A stretch of DNA of 64,000 nucleotides from Nocardia sp. NBC_01503. GTDB taxonomy: Bacteria > Actinomycetota > Actinomycetes > Mycobacteriales > Mycobacteriaceae. The stretch lies in contig NZ_CP109596.1 of the NCBI RefSeq assembly GCF_036327755.1, forward strand, positions 3,844,001-3,908,000, written 5' to 3'. Of the stretch, positions 26,435-36,702 are shown piece by piece. The position numbers and the translations under genes are program-made. A model generated the notes under the pieces. The model made no database searches. It saw only the letters and a list, made by a program, of their open reading frames with translations, and was not told where the DNA came from. Position 1 is the first letter of the stretch. Every line of letters starts with the position of its first letter.

Positions 26435-27541
26435 TTGACCGCGCGTGGCCGGGTGAGTGCACTACTACCCGATTTCCCTTGGGACACCATCACTTCGGTG
26501 AAGGCGAAGGCCGCTTCGCATCCGGGCGGGCTGGTGGATCTGTCCGTCGGCACCCCGGTCGATCCGGTGGACCCGTTGATCCAGCGGGCGCTCGCGTCGG
26601 TGGCGGCGGTGCCCGGCTACCCGACCACGCACGGCACCCCCGAATTGCGGGAAAGCGTTGTGGCAGCGCTGAAACGGCGGTTCGGGATCACCGGTATCGA
26701 GCCGGACGCGGTACTGCCGGTGATCGGCACCAAGGAGCTGATCGCCGGACTCCCGCGCACGCTCGGACTGGGCGCGGACGATCTCGTGGTGATTCCCGAG
26801 GTGGCCTATCCGACCTATGAGGTCGGCGGTTTGCTGGCGGGTACCCGAATCCTGCGCGCGGACGGGGTAACTCAGCTCGGACCGGAGAAGCCCGCGCTGA
26901 TCTTCCTGAATTCGCCGTCCAATCCCACCGGCAAGGTGCTCGGTGTCGAGCATCTGCGCAAGGTGGTCGAATTCGCCCGCGAGCGCGGCGCGATCCTCGC
27001 CTCGGACGAGTGCTACCTGGGACTGCCCTGGGAGGGCCGGGCCATTTCGGTGCTGGATCCCGAGGTCTGCGACGGTGATCACACCGGCCTGCTCGCCATC
27101 CATTCCCTCTCCAAGACTTCGAATCTGGCGAGTTACCGCGCCGGTTTCGTCACCGGTGATCCGGCGCTGGTCGCGGAGTTGCTGGAGGTGCGCAAGCACT
27201 CCGGCATGATGCTGCCGTTCCCGATCCAGGCCGCCATGACCGCCGCCCTCGGCGATGACACGCATGAGGCCGAACAGCGCGAGCGCTACCGGGCCCATCG
27301 CGAGGTGCTGCGAAATGCCTTGCTGGCGGCCGGGTTCCGCATCGACGACTCGCAGGCCGGTCTGTACCTCTGGTCGACCCGTGGCGAGCCGTGCCGCACC
27401 ACCCTGGACTGGTTGGCCGAGCGTGGCATTCTGGCGGCTCCGGGCGAGTTCTACGGACCCCGTGGCGCACAGCATGTGCGGATCGCGCTGACCGCCACCG
27501 ATGAGCGCATCGCGGCGGCCGCTGATCGCCTGACCAGCTGA
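26435..27541 (+). CDS. dapC: N-succinyldiaminopimelate aminotransferase DapC
   Basis: A PLP-dependent class I/II aminotransferase of 368 residues catalysing the DapC step of lysine and meso-diaminopimelate synthesis. It has VDLSVGTPVDPVDP at the N-terminus, FLNSPSNPTGKV, SDECYLGL (PLP aspartate and tyrosine) and the lysine motif HSLSKTSNLASYRAGF, whose Lys should carry PLP. FdxC-DapC adjacency is conserved in mycobacteria. The start is TTG 26435. The dapD and dapE genes for the flanking steps are 9-10 kb downstream. Confidence 0.9.
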   Translation: MTARGRVSALLPDFPWDTITSVKAKAASHPGGLVDLSVGTPVDPVDPLIQRALASVAAVPGYPTTHGTPELRESVVAALKRRFGITGIEPDAVLPVIGTKELIAGLPRTLGLGADDLVVIPEVAYPTYEVGGLLAGTRILRADGVTQLGPEKPALIFLNSPSNPTGKVLGVEHLRKVVEFARERGAILASDECYLGLPWEGRAISVLDPEVCDGDHTGLLAIHSLSKTSNLASYRAGFVTGDPALVAELLEVRKHSGMMLPFPIQAAMTAALGDDTHEAEQRERYRAHREVLRNALLAAGFRIDDSQAGLYLWSTRGEPCRTTLDWLAERGILAAPGEFYGPRGAQHVRIALTATDERIAAAADRLTS

Positions 27542-27611
27542 TTTAACCTCCAGCCCCGGGCCGTGATAACGTCTACCGCGTTGCCAGGCCCGGTGGTCCG
27601 GTGGCGAGTAA

Positions 27612-27685
27612 GGCCCTGTGGCGCAGTTGGTTAGCGCGCCGCCCTGTCACGGCGGAGGTCGCGGGTTCGAGTCCCGTCAGGGTCG
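27612..27685 (+). tRNA. tRNA-Asp (anticodon GTC)
   Basis: A complete cloverleaf of 74 nt. Acceptor GGCCCTG pairs with CAGGGTC with one G-U pair; the discriminator is G, as expected for Asp. The D-arm contains AGTTGGTTAG, the anticodon stem CCGCC/GGCGG holds loop CTGTCAC with GTC, and the T-arm has GGTTCGAGTCC. CCA is not encoded. Confidence 0.96.
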
Positions 27686-27693
27686 CATTTTTC

Positions 27694-27731
27694 AGGAAGG
27701 GCGCGAGCATTGCTCGCGCCCTTCCTTTTTC
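27694..27731 (+). terminator. Rho-independent terminator after tRNA-Asp
   Basis: AGGAAGGGCGCGAGCA pairs with TGCTCGCGCCCTTCCT, a long perfect stem, followed directly by a run of T residues. Confidence 0.9.
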
Positions 27732-27816
27732 GTTGTCCGGCCCCGTGTGCAAGGTTCGGGTTGCTGTACTTTTTCCGATTTTCCCGAAAAGTGACACACG
27801 GTCTCTTCACACTCTC

Positions 27817-27830
27817 TATAACAAGTTCTC
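27817..27830. promoter_or_regulatory. Candidate KstR operator before cholesterol oxidase
   Basis: TATAACAAGTTCTC contains the AAC-NN-GTT core and fits the remembered KstR consensus TNNAACNNGTTNNA except at the last base. It ends 28 bp before the ATG of the cholesterol oxidase gene. KstR is the TetR-type repressor of sterol catabolism in Rhodococcus, Nocardia and Mycobacterium. TATAAC could also be part of a -10 element. Confidence 0.5.
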
Positions 27831-27846
27831 ATCTGAGTCTCGATGA

Positions 27847-29508
<1,662 letters not shown>

Positions 29509-29568
29509 CCGGAAGAATTTCGGTGCGTCTGCACCACGGCGGTGGTCTTGTTCGCGTTAGCCTGGGAT

Positions 29569-31206
29569 ATGGACGCTGTCACGGTTGTCCCTGCTCCCGC
29601 AAACGAACCGGTGCACACCTACGCACCCGGCTCTCGTGAACGCGCACTGCTGACGGGCAGGCTCGCCGAAATCTCCGCAGGATCCGTCGACATACCGCTG
29701 GTGATCGGCGGCAAACATCAACCCGGTACCGGTGAACGCACCGACATCGTGATGCCACACCGGCATCGGCAGGTGCTCGGCTCGTACACCGATACCACCC
29801 ATGAGGAGGCGAGTGCGGCCGTCGAAGCCGCCACCGCCGCCGCCCCGGCCTGGCGGTCGCTACCGTTCGAAGAACGTGCGGCCGTCCTGCTGCGGGCGGC
29901 GGATCTGCTGGCCGGACCGTGGCGGGAGACCATCGCCGCCGCCACCATGCTCGGCCAGTCGAAATCGGTGCAGCAGGCCGAGATCGACGCACCGTGCGAA
30001 CTGGTCGACTTCTGGCGCTTCAATGTGGCCTTCGCCCGGCAGATACTGGCCGAACAACCGGAATCGTCGGCGGGCGTATGGAATCGGATGGACTACCGGC
30101 CCCTGGAGGGGTTCGTGTACGCCATCACCCCCTTCAACTTCACCGCCATCGCCGGGAATCTGCCCACCGCACCGGCGTTGATGGGCAATACCGTGGTGTG
30201 GAAACCCTCACCGACACAGACGCTTTCGGCGTACTACACGATGAAATTGCTGGAGGCGGCCGGTATGCCGCCGGGGGTGATCAATATGGTCACCGGCAAT
30301 GGTGTGCGATTGTCCGAGGTGGCACTGGCTGATCCGCGCCTGGCGGGCATCCACTTCACCGGATCGACCAAGACGTTCCACTATCTGTGGCAACAGGTCG
30401 GGGCGAATATCGAACGGTATCAGGGGTATCCGCGCATAGTGGGCGAGACCGGCGGCAAGGATTTCATCGTCGCGCACTCCTCGGCCGATCCGGATTCCCT
30501 GCGCATAGCCATGATTCGCGGGGCCTACGAGTATCAAGGGCAGAAGTGTTCGGCGGCCTCGCGCGCCTACATCCCGAAATCGGTGTGGCGGCAGATGGGC
30601 GACGAGTTCCTGGCCCAGGTGGACGAGCTCACCTACGGCGATATCGCGGATCTGTCGAATTTCGGTGGGGCGGTGATCGATCGGCGGTCCTACGACAAGA
30701 ACGCCGCCGCGATTTCCAGCGCCCGCGCCCGCGGTGTCTCGGTACCGGCCGGTGGCGTCTACGACGATGCCGAGGGCTTCTTCATCCGGCCCACGGTGCT
30801 GCTCAGCGACGACCCGGCTGACGAATCCTTCGCCACCGAGTACTTCGGGCCGATCCTGTCGGTGCACGTCTATGACGACAGCCGCCCGGACGCCTTCACC
30901 GATCTGCTCACCACCGTGGACGCCACCTCGCCCTACGGATTGACCGGAGCGATCTTCGCCCGCGATCGCCAGGCCGTCGAACAGGCCACCACCGCACTGC
31001 GATTCGCGGCCGGGAACTTCTATATCAATGACAAACCCACCGGCGCGGTGGTCGGTCAGCAGCCGTTCGGCGGGGCGCGTGCCTCGGGCACCGACGATAA
31101 GGCCGGGTCCTATCTCAACCTGTTGCGCTGGGTCGCGCCGCGCACGCTGAAGGAGACCTTCGTCCCGCCGACCGATTACCGCTACCCGCATATGGAGGCG
31201 CAATGA
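29569..31206 (+). CDS. pruA: L-glutamate gamma-semialdehyde dehydrogenase
   Basis: The second enzyme of proline catabolism: it oxidises glutamate semialdehyde (P5C) to glutamate with NAD. The 545-residue protein has YAITPFNFTAIAGNLPTAPALMGNTVVWKPSP (NAD fold), FTGSTKTF, ETGGKDF (general-base Glu), EYQGQKCSAASRAYIP (catalytic Cys) and EYFGPILSV. It is orthologous to RocA (Rv1187). ATG 29569 is preferred over a GTG nine codons upstream by length and content. It overlaps putB by 4 bp. The PruC-type activator that precedes this operon in mycobacteria is not found here; a cholesterol oxidase gene is upstream instead. Confidence 0.94.
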   Translation: MDAVTVVPAPANEPVHTYAPGSRERALLTGRLAEISAGSVDIPLVIGGKHQPGTGERTDIVMPHRHRQVLGSYTDTTHEEASAAVEAATAAAPAWRSLPFEERAAVLLRAADLLAGPWRETIAAATMLGQSKSVQQAEIDAPCELVDFWRFNVAFARQILAEQPESSAGVWNRMDYRPLEGFVYAITPFNFTAIAGNLPTAPALMGNTVVWKPSPTQTLSAYYTMKLLEAAGMPPGVINMVTGNGVRLSEVALADPRLAGIHFTGSTKTFHYLWQQVGANIERYQGYPRIVGETGGKDFIVAHSSADPDSLRIAMIRGAYEYQGQKCSAASRAYIPKSVWRQMGDEFLAQVDELTYGDIADLSNFGGAVIDRRSYDKNAAAISSARARGVSVPAGGVYDDAEGFFIRPTVLLSDDPADESFATEYFGPILSVHVYDDSRPDAFTDLLTTVDATSPYGLTGAIFARDRQAVEQATTALRFAAGNFYINDKPTGAVVGQQPFGGARASGTDDKAGSYLNLLRWVAPRTLKETFVPPTDYRYPHMEAQ

Positions 31207-32153
31207 ACCCGCTGCGACCGGCGATCCTCGCCGCGGCCGATTCGCCGCGGTTGAAGCGGGCGGTGACCAGGACGCCGATCACCGCCGCGGTGGTGCGGCG
31301 TTTCGTGGCGGGGGAGACCCGCGCCGAACTCGCACCGGTGGTGCGCGCGCTGCTGGACAGCGGGCGCATGGTCAGCGTCGACTTCCTGGGCGAGTACACC
31401 ACCGATCCGGCCATGGCCGACGCCGCTGTGGCCGAATACATTTCGCTCATCGACGACCTGGCCGAACTGGATCGGGCGCCCGATACCGAGGTGCCGCCGG
31501 TGGAGGTCTCGGTCAAGCTCTCCGCGCTCGGACAATCCCTCGGCGCGGACGGGCCCGCCATTGCCGCGGAGAACCTGCACAAGCTCTGCGCCAAGGCGGT
31601 GGAGTCGCGGGTGTGGGTGACCGTCGACGCCGAGGATCACACCACGACCTTCGACACCCTGGCCGCGGTCGAACAGGCCCGCGCCGAATTCCCCTGGCTG
31701 GCGGTGGCCATGCAGACCTATCTGCGCACCGCCGAGGACAATTGCCGGGACGCGGCGGCCTCGGGCACCCGGGTGCGGCTCTGCAAGGGCGCGTATCAGG
31801 AGCCCGAGACGGTCGCCTACCGCAAACGCGCGGAGGTGGACGACTCCTATCTGCGCTGTCTGGATGTGCTCATGCGCGGGGCCTGGCATCCCATGATCGC
31901 CTCGCATGATCCGGCCATGGTGGAGGCGGCGCTGCGGCTCTCGGCCGAGCATCGCCGCAGTCCCGGGGATTTCGAATTCCAGATGCTCTACGGGATTCGC
32001 GATGCCGAACAGCGGCGGCTGGTGGAGGACGGGCATGCCCTGCGGGTCTACATCCCCTACGGCACCCAGTGGTACGGGTACCTCATGCGGCGTCTCGCCG
32101 AACGCCCCGCCAATCTGGGATTCTTCCTGCGCGCACTCACCGAGCGCGGGTGA
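31203..32153 (+). CDS. putB: Monofunctional proline dehydrogenase
   Basis: A 316-residue FAD-dependent TIM-barrel enzyme that oxidises proline to P5C, the substrate of the pruA product just upstream (ATGA overlap). Signatures include VSVDFLGEYT, VSVKLSALG (substrate-site lysine), VTVDAEDHTTTFDT, TRVRLCKGAYQEP, ASHDPAMVEAAL, FEFQMLYGIRD and the C-terminal arginine-rich YIPYGTQWYGYLMRRLAERPANLGFFLR. It corresponds to PutB/Rv1188. The monofunctional two-gene layout allows direct transfer of unstable P5C between separate enzymes. Confidence 0.95.
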   Translation: MNPLRPAILAAADSPRLKRAVTRTPITAAVVRRFVAGETRAELAPVVRALLDSGRMVSVDFLGEYTTDPAMADAAVAEYISLIDDLAELDRAPDTEVPPVEVSVKLSALGQSLGADGPAIAAENLHKLCAKAVESRVWVTVDAEDHTTTFDTLAAVEQARAEFPWLAVAMQTYLRTAEDNCRDAAASGTRVRLCKGAYQEPETVAYRKRAEVDDSYLRCLDVLMRGAWHPMIASHDPAMVEAALRLSAEHRRSPGDFEFQMLYGIRDAEQRRLVEDGHALRVYIPYGTQWYGYLMRRLAERPANLGFFLRALTERG

Positions 32154-32174
32154 GCCCGAAAGCCTTTCGGGCTC
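32152..32174. terminator. Bidirectional hairpin between putB and MpaB gene
   Basis: GAGCCCGAAAG pairs with CTTTCGGGCTC around a very short loop. The stem overlaps the last base of the putB stop and the stop of the convergent gene, so it probably ends both transcripts. Confidence 0.65.
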
Positions 32175-33039
32175 AGACCAGCGGACGGCCGAAGCGACGG
32201 CGCAAGCGCATATCCGTGAGATAGAAGTTGTACGGGAAGAGACGGATGACGGTGGGCATGCGGGTCCAGACGGCGGAGAGCAGGCGCAGAAAACCGGCGA
32301 AGAAGCGCTCGTCGCGCGCGGACCAGGTCATGCCCATCTCCTCCCGCAGATGCTGCGGGAGAAGGGCCGTGACGATGAACCGGTGCACGCCGCCGAACAG
32401 GAATTGCAGGGGATAGGGCAGCATCTTCAGGTCGGTGAGCGCGTTGAAGTACGCGCGCGTCGGCTCGTCGATGTGCTTGGTGGCCAGCGTCTGCTCCCAG
32501 TACGCGTAGAACGCGTCGCGGGTGGGCGGCCACATCTCCGCACGCATCTGCAAGGTAGTGCCCAGCCGGGCGCTGTAGCGGTAGAAGTCCTCTGCCACTT
32601 CGGGATTCATCGGCCCGCGCATGCGGTGGTAGAGGTCGTCCATACCCCAGTAGAGGCAGGATGCCACCCACAGCTGCAGTTTGGGGTCGAAGGCGTTGTA
32701 CTTGACCGGGCTGGTCGGCTTGGTGCGGATCGAGCGATGTGAGGTATTGACGGCCTCGCGGTAGGCGATGCGATCGTCCTCATCGCCCATCATGGCGACG
32801 GCGATATAGGTGAGTGTGGTGCGCAGCCGCTTGAGCGGATGCACCATGACGCTGCCGCTGCGGACATCGCTCTCCATCACGCCGTAGCCGACGGGTTTGA
32901 GCGAGAGCTGCATGATCACATTGGCGACACCGCCGAGGAAGGCGGCCGGACCGTCGATATATTCGCGAATCTGCTGCGGCGTGAGCTCGCGGGGCAGGTC
33001 TTCGGGGTATTCGTCGGATTTGCGCAGCGGGGCGGTCAT
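32173..33039 (-). CDS. MpaB/latex-clearing-type oxygenase family (DUF2236), copy 1
   Basis: A 288-residue DUF2236 protein, the all-helical haem-oxygenase-like family that includes fungal MpaB and rubber oxygenase Lcp. Conserved blocks: REYIDGPAAFLGGVANVIMQLS, GRLRTT-type LKRLRTTLTYIAVAMMGDEDD, TSHRSI, PKLQLWVASCLYWG and TYNALTDLKMLP-like FNALTDLKMLPYPLQFLFGG. It is about 50% identical by eye to the paralogue at 33829, and both diverge from or flank a TetR gene. Substrate unknown; lipid or isoprenoid oxidation is possible by family. ATG 33039. Confidence 0.87.
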   Translation of the reverse strand: MTAPLRKSDEYPEDLPRELTPQQIREYIDGPAAFLGGVANVIMQLSLKPVGYGVMESDVRSGSVMVHPLKRLRTTLTYIAVAMMGDEDDRIAYREAVNTSHRSIRTKPTSPVKYNAFDPKLQLWVASCLYWGMDDLYHRMRGPMNPEVAEDFYRYSARLGTTLQMRAEMWPPTRDAFYAYWEQTLATKHIDEPTRAYFNALTDLKMLPYPLQFLFGGVHRFIVTALLPQHLREEMGMTWSARDERFFAGFLRLLSAVWTRMPTVIRLFPYNFYLTDMRLRRRFGRPLV

Positions 33040-33084
33040 CGTTGACTCGACTCCTCGTCGTCACTCCTCGTCACTGAGGAGAGT

Positions 33085-33105
33085 GTGAGAAACTCCTATT
33101 CTCAC
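33085..33105. promoter_or_regulatory. Candidate TetR operator between MpaB-1 and tetR
   Basis: GTGAGAA-N7-TTCTCAC is a perfect inverted repeat in the 146-bp divergent gap, 46 bp from the MpaB-1 start and 80 bp from the tetR start. A related imperfect palindrome with GTGAGAA arms precedes MpaB-2. Confidence 0.55.
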
Positions 33106-33185
33106 CTTCTCATCGAGGTGGGTGCCTGTCAATGTGCGATGATTGGAGCGTCATCGTATCTTCGTGACTCGAAAGGGGCCGGACC

Positions 33186-33818
33186 ATGGCCAAGCTGGCC
33201 GAACTCCTGCCGCTCGTGCGCGGATCGGGTCCGGAGGATCGCAATCAGAGCAAGGTGCTCGACGCCGCATTGGTGGCCTTCCTCGACTTCGGAATCAAAC
33301 GCACCAGCATGGTCGAGGTCGCCCGGCGCGGCGGTCTCTCCCTCGCCACACTCTATCGGCGATTCGCCGGCAAATCCGATCTGATCCAGGCGGTCGGCCT
33401 GCGCCAGGCCCGCCAGTTCATCGCCGACGCCGATGCCGCCGTGCAGGCCGAGATCGAGCGCGACGCCAGTGCCCAGGATCAGATCGTCGCCCTGTTCATC
33501 GCCTTCATCGAGAGCCTGCGCGGCAATAAGCTGCTGGTGCGCCTGCTCGCGACCGAACCCGAGACGGTGCTGCCGTATCTGACCGTGCAGGGTGCGCCGG
33601 TCATCGAATTGGGCCGCGACTATCTGGCCGAGTTCATCACCCGACTGCAAGCGGAAGGCAAACTCCCCGAATACGATCCGCTGCCGCTGGCGGAGATGAT
33701 CGCCCGCAACTCGCTGTCGCTCGCGCTGACCCCGCAGACGGTGATCCCGCTCGATGACGAGGCCGCGCTGCGCCGCTTCGCCATCGATCACGTACTGCCG
33801 GGCTTCCGTATCTTCTGA
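33186..33818 (+). CDS. TetR-family regulator
   Basis: A 210-residue TetR/AcrR protein. The N-terminal HTH is recognisable: KVLDAALVAFLDFGIKRTSMVEVARRGGLSLATLYRRFAGKSDLIQAV. The rest is a helical ligand domain of usual size with no recognised ligand. It lies between two DUF2236 oxygenase genes and its stop is 10 bp from the stop of copy 2, which supports local control of both oxygenases through GTGAGAA-type palindromes (inference). ATG 33186 with AAAGGGGCCGG upstream. Confidence 0.9.
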   Translation: MAKLAELLPLVRGSGPEDRNQSKVLDAALVAFLDFGIKRTSMVEVARRGGLSLATLYRRFAGKSDLIQAVGLRQARQFIADADAAVQAEIERDASAQDQIVALFIAFIESLRGNKLLVRLLATEPETVLPYLTVQGAPVIELGRDYLAEFITRLQAEGKLPEYDPLPLAEMIARNSLSLALTPQTVIPLDDEAALRRFAIDHVLPGFRIF

Positions 33819-33828
33819 GGCTTTCGAT

Positions 33829-34683
33829 TCAGACCAGCCGCAATCCGAGTCGGCAGCGCAGGCGCATATCCATCAGATACACATTGATCGGGAAGATCCG
33901 CACCGGAGTGGGCAGCAGCTCCTCCGCGGCGCCGACCGTGCGCATGATCCGTGCCAGCAGTCGATCCTGCCGCGGTGTCCAGGTCATGCCCATCTCGTCC
34001 CGAAGATGTTGCGGCAGTAGCCCGGTCACGAAGAAGCGGTGGATACCGCCGAAGGCCGACCCCACCGGCCGCGGCAGCATGCGCAGATCGATGAGGTCCT
34101 CGAAGTAGGCGCGAATATGCGGATCGATGGAGGTCTTGGCCAAGTTCTCGGCCCAATACGCTTCGAACGCAACGCGATCCACGGGCCACATCTCACGTCG
34201 CATTTGCAGGGTCGTCCCCAGTCGCGACGAGTACTGGTAGAAGGCCTCGGCGTCGGCCTCGTTCATCGGGCCGTGCATTCGCTCGTAAAGGTCCTTCGAG
34301 CCCCAGTACAGGCAGGCCGCCACCCACAACTGCAATTTGGGGTCGAAGGCGTTGTACTTCACCGCACTTCCCGGCTTGGATCGCACCTGCCGATGCGAAG
34401 TGTCGACGGCCGCGCGATACGCCTCCCGATCGGCCTCGGTGCCCATGAGCGCCACCGCGAGGTAGGTGATGGTGGTCCGCAATCGTTTGATCGGATGCAC
34501 CATCACGTTGCCGCTCTCCACCGGCGACTCCACCACGCCGTATCCGACCGGGGGATGGGCGAGCTGCATGATCACATTCGCGGCCCCGCCGAGCAGGCCC
34601 GCCGCCCCGTCGATGAACTGCCGAATATCAATGGAGGGTTCGCTCTCGACGCCGTACGGCTGAGCATGCACTGGCCTGGTCAT
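33829..34683 (-). CDS. MpaB/latex-clearing-type oxygenase family (DUF2236), copy 2
   Basis: Paralogue of the gene at 32173. Shared blocks are RQFIDGAAGLLGGAANVIMQLAHPPVGYGVVES, HPIKRLRTTITYLAVALMGTEADR, TSHRQVRS, FDPKLQLWVAACLYWG, HGPMNEADAEAFYQYSSRLGTTLQMR and LRDEMGMTW. ATG 34683 (MTRPVHAQPYG) gives 284 residues, matching copy 1; an upstream TTG/GTG extension to 34722 is unlikely because it covers a palindrome that looks like an operator. Function is inferred at family level only. Tail-to-tail with tetR. Confidence 0.86.
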   Translation of the reverse strand: MTRPVHAQPYGVESEPSIDIRQFIDGAAGLLGGAANVIMQLAHPPVGYGVVESPVESGNVMVHPIKRLRTTITYLAVALMGTEADREAYRAAVDTSHRQVRSKPGSAVKYNAFDPKLQLWVAACLYWGSKDLYERMHGPMNEADAEAFYQYSSRLGTTLQMRREMWPVDRVAFEAYWAENLAKTSIDPHIRAYFEDLIDLRMLPRPVGSAFGGIHRFFVTGLLPQHLRDEMGMTWTPRQDRLLARIMRTVGAAEELLPTPVRIFPINVYLMDMRLRCRLGLRLV

Positions 34684-34703
34684 CGTTGACCACATCCTCG
34701 TGA

Positions 34704-34732
34704 GTGAGAAGGTTGTACACAAACTTTCTTAC
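34704..34732. promoter_or_regulatory. Candidate operator before MpaB-2
   Basis: GTGAGAAGGTT-N7-AACTTTCTTAC is an imperfect palindrome (9 of 11 arm positions pair), 20 bp upstream of the MpaB-2 start. It shares the GTGAGAA motif with the palindrome before MpaB-1, so one TetR protein may bind both. Confidence 0.45.
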
Positions 34733-34809
34733 CCACTCGCCTCACCTGTCAACCTACCGGTGCACTTCGCACCCGATTCGTGTCCCGGCCGCTCCGGTAC
34801 CGTTGGCGC

Positions 34810-36237
34810 GTGTCCTACAGGTCGCCGCTACTGCTGAGCTCGCTGAATCCGGCCGCCGTCGCCGCCGGAGACGATATTCCCGATGCCGTCACCATCGACG
34901 GGGTGACCCTCTCGCGCAGTGATCTGCTGGGCGCGGCCACCTCCGTCGCCGAACGTGTCGCCCGGGCCGACCGGGTCGCGGTACTGGCCCGGCCGACCGT
35001 GAAAACCGTGCTGGCGGTGGTCGGTTGCCTCATCGCCGGCGTCACCGTGGTCCCGGTACCGCCGGATGCGGGTAGCGCGGAACTCGCGCACATACTGCGG
35101 GATTCGGGTGCGCAGGCATGGCTGGGCGATGCGCCCGAGGGTAGTGATCTACCGGTGGTGCCCGTGCGAGCACACGCGCGCTCCTGGCACACCTATGCCG
35201 AACCCGCGCCCGAGGCAATCGCTTTCATTCTCTACACCTCCGGGACCACCGGTGCGCCCAAGGGCGTCATGCTCAGCCGCCGGGCCATTGCCGCCGGGCT
35301 GGACGCACTCGCGCAAGCCTGGGGTTGGACGTGGAATGACGTTCTGGTGCACGGACTTCCGCTGTTCCACGTGCACGGTCTGATCCTCGGCGTACTCGGC
35401 CCGCTGCGCGTGGGTAGTCCGCTGGTGCACACCGGCAAGCCGACCCCGCAGGCGTACGCCGCCGCACCCGGCACCATCTACTTCGGGGTGCCGACGGTGT
35501 GGTCGCGAATCGCCGAAGAGCCGGATGCGGCAAAGGAATTGGCGAAAGCCCGGATTCTCATCTCGGGGAGCGCCCCGCTTCCGGTCCCGGTGTTCGAGCG
35601 GCTGCGCGAGCTCACCGGGCACGCGCCGCTGGAGCGATACGGTATGAGCGAGACCATGATTACGCTCTCCACCCGGCCGGAGGGCGAGCGGCGGCCCGGA
35701 TGGGTGGGGACGCCGCTGTCCGGGGTGCAGACCCGGCTGGTCGACGAGGCCGGACAGGTACTGCCGCACGACGGGGAAAGCGTTGGCGGACTACAGGTTC
35801 GGGGGCCGATGCTGTTCGACGGATATCTGGACAAGCCGGAGGTCACCGCCGAGAACTGGACCGAGGACGGCTGGTTCAAGACCGGGGATGTGGCGGTCAT
35901 CGATGCCGAGGGCTTCCATCGCATCGTCGGGCGCGAATCGGTGGACCTCATCAAATCCGGCGGGTACCGGATCGGAGCGGGGGAGATCGAGACCTCGCTG
36001 CTCGGACATCCGGCCGTGGCGGAGACCGCCGTCATCGGGGTGCCCGATACCGATCTGGGGCAGCGCATCGTCGCCTACGTCGTATTGCGGGACAGCACGG
36101 GCGATTCCGTATCGCAGCAGTTGATCGACCATGTGGCGGGCGAACTCTCGGTACACAAGCGACCGCGCGAGGTGCGGGTGGTGGAGGCGCTGCCGCGCAA
36201 TGCCATGGGCAAGGTGCAGAAGAAGCTGCTCGGCTGA
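34810..36237 (+). CDS. fadD36: Acyl-CoA synthetase FadD36
   Basis: An adenylate-forming enzyme (ANL superfamily) of 475 residues from GTG 34810; GTG 34780 would add 10. It has the P-loop-like YTSGTTGAPKGVMLS, FGVPTVWSRIA, the A5 motif ERYGMSETM, TGDVAV (ATP-ribose aspartate), GRESVDLIKSGGYRIGAGEIE and C-terminal LPRNAMGKVQKK with the catalytic lysine. It closely resembles M. tuberculosis FadD36, and the short length and HGLPLFHVHGL block resemble malonyl-CoA synthetases, so a short or dicarboxylic acyl substrate is possible. It diverges from MpaB-2. Confidence 0.9.
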   Translation: MSYRSPLLLSSLNPAAVAAGDDIPDAVTIDGVTLSRSDLLGAATSVAERVARADRVAVLARPTVKTVLAVVGCLIAGVTVVPVPPDAGSAELAHILRDSGAQAWLGDAPEGSDLPVVPVRAHARSWHTYAEPAPEAIAFILYTSGTTGAPKGVMLSRRAIAAGLDALAQAWGWTWNDVLVHGLPLFHVHGLILGVLGPLRVGSPLVHTGKPTPQAYAAAPGTIYFGVPTVWSRIAEEPDAAKELAKARILISGSAPLPVPVFERLRELTGHAPLERYGMSETMITLSTRPEGERRPGWVGTPLSGVQTRLVDEAGQVLPHDGESVGGLQVRGPMLFDGYLDKPEVTAENWTEDGWFKTGDVAVIDAEGFHRIVGRESVDLIKSGGYRIGAGEIETSLLGHPAVAETAVIGVPDTDLGQRIVAYVVLRDSTGDSVSQQLIDHVAGELSVHKRPREVRVVEALPRNAMGKVQKKLLG

Positions 36238-36283
36238 GTGATCGCTTGACCTGAACCGCACTCGAGGTCATAACGTCGGACCC

Positions 36284-36655
36284 ATGATCGCCACACTGAC
36301 GCCCGCCCAGATCGAGTACCTCGCCGGTCAGCGCCTCGGACGGCTCGCCACCATCCGACCGGACGGGTCGCCGCAGAACAATCCGGTCGGGTTCAGGTAC
36401 AACGCCGCGCTCGGCACCATCGATATCGCCGGACACAGTATGGGCGCGTCACAGAAGTTCCGGAACCTGAGCAAAGAGGACCGGATCGCCTTCGTCGTCG
36501 ACGATGTGCCCTCGGTCGACCCGTGGACCGTGCGGTGCCTCGAAATCCGTGGCACCGCACAGGCTCTGCGGGATGTCGAAACCTATATCCCCGGTGGCAC
36601 ACCGGAGCTGATCCGCATCACCCCGGAGCGGATCATCGCCTTCGGTATCGACTAG
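36284..36655 (+). CDS. PPOX-class F420-dependent oxidoreductase
   Basis: A 123-residue split-barrel protein of the pyridoxamine-phosphate-oxidase-like family. It has QRLGRLATIRPDGSPQNNPVGFRY, IAGHSMGASQKFRNLSKEDRIAFVVDD, RCLEIRGTAQAL and ITPERIIAFGID. Short single-domain members of this type in mycobacteria bind F420 or flavin; the F420 assignment is by family resemblance only. ATG 36284. It is separated from fadD36 by 46 bp on the same strand and is convergent with dapD across a half family-B repeat. Confidence 0.82.
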   Translation: MIATLTPAQIEYLAGQRLGRLATIRPDGSPQNNPVGFRYNAALGTIDIAGHSMGASQKFRNLSKEDRIAFVVDDVPSVDPWTVRCLEIRGTAQALRDVETYIPGGTPELIRITPERIIAFGID

Positions 36656-36662
36656 CAACCCT

Positions 36663-36695
36663 CGTCATCCCGGCGTGCTTTCGGCCGGGATCCAC
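36663..36695. repeat. Family B hairpin, half copy B2
   Basis: CGTCATCCCGGC, GTGC, then TTTCGGCCGGGATCCAC: the left half of a B element, lacking the right arm. It fills the 47-bp convergent gap between the PPOX gene and dapD. Confidence 0.7.
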
Positions 36696-36702
36696 AGGTT
36701 GC

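Noticed and set aside
36284-36655. PPOX gene as a pyridoxamine phosphate oxidase of vitamin B6 synthesis
   Set aside because: It is too short at 123 residues and lacks the PdxH C-terminal signature.
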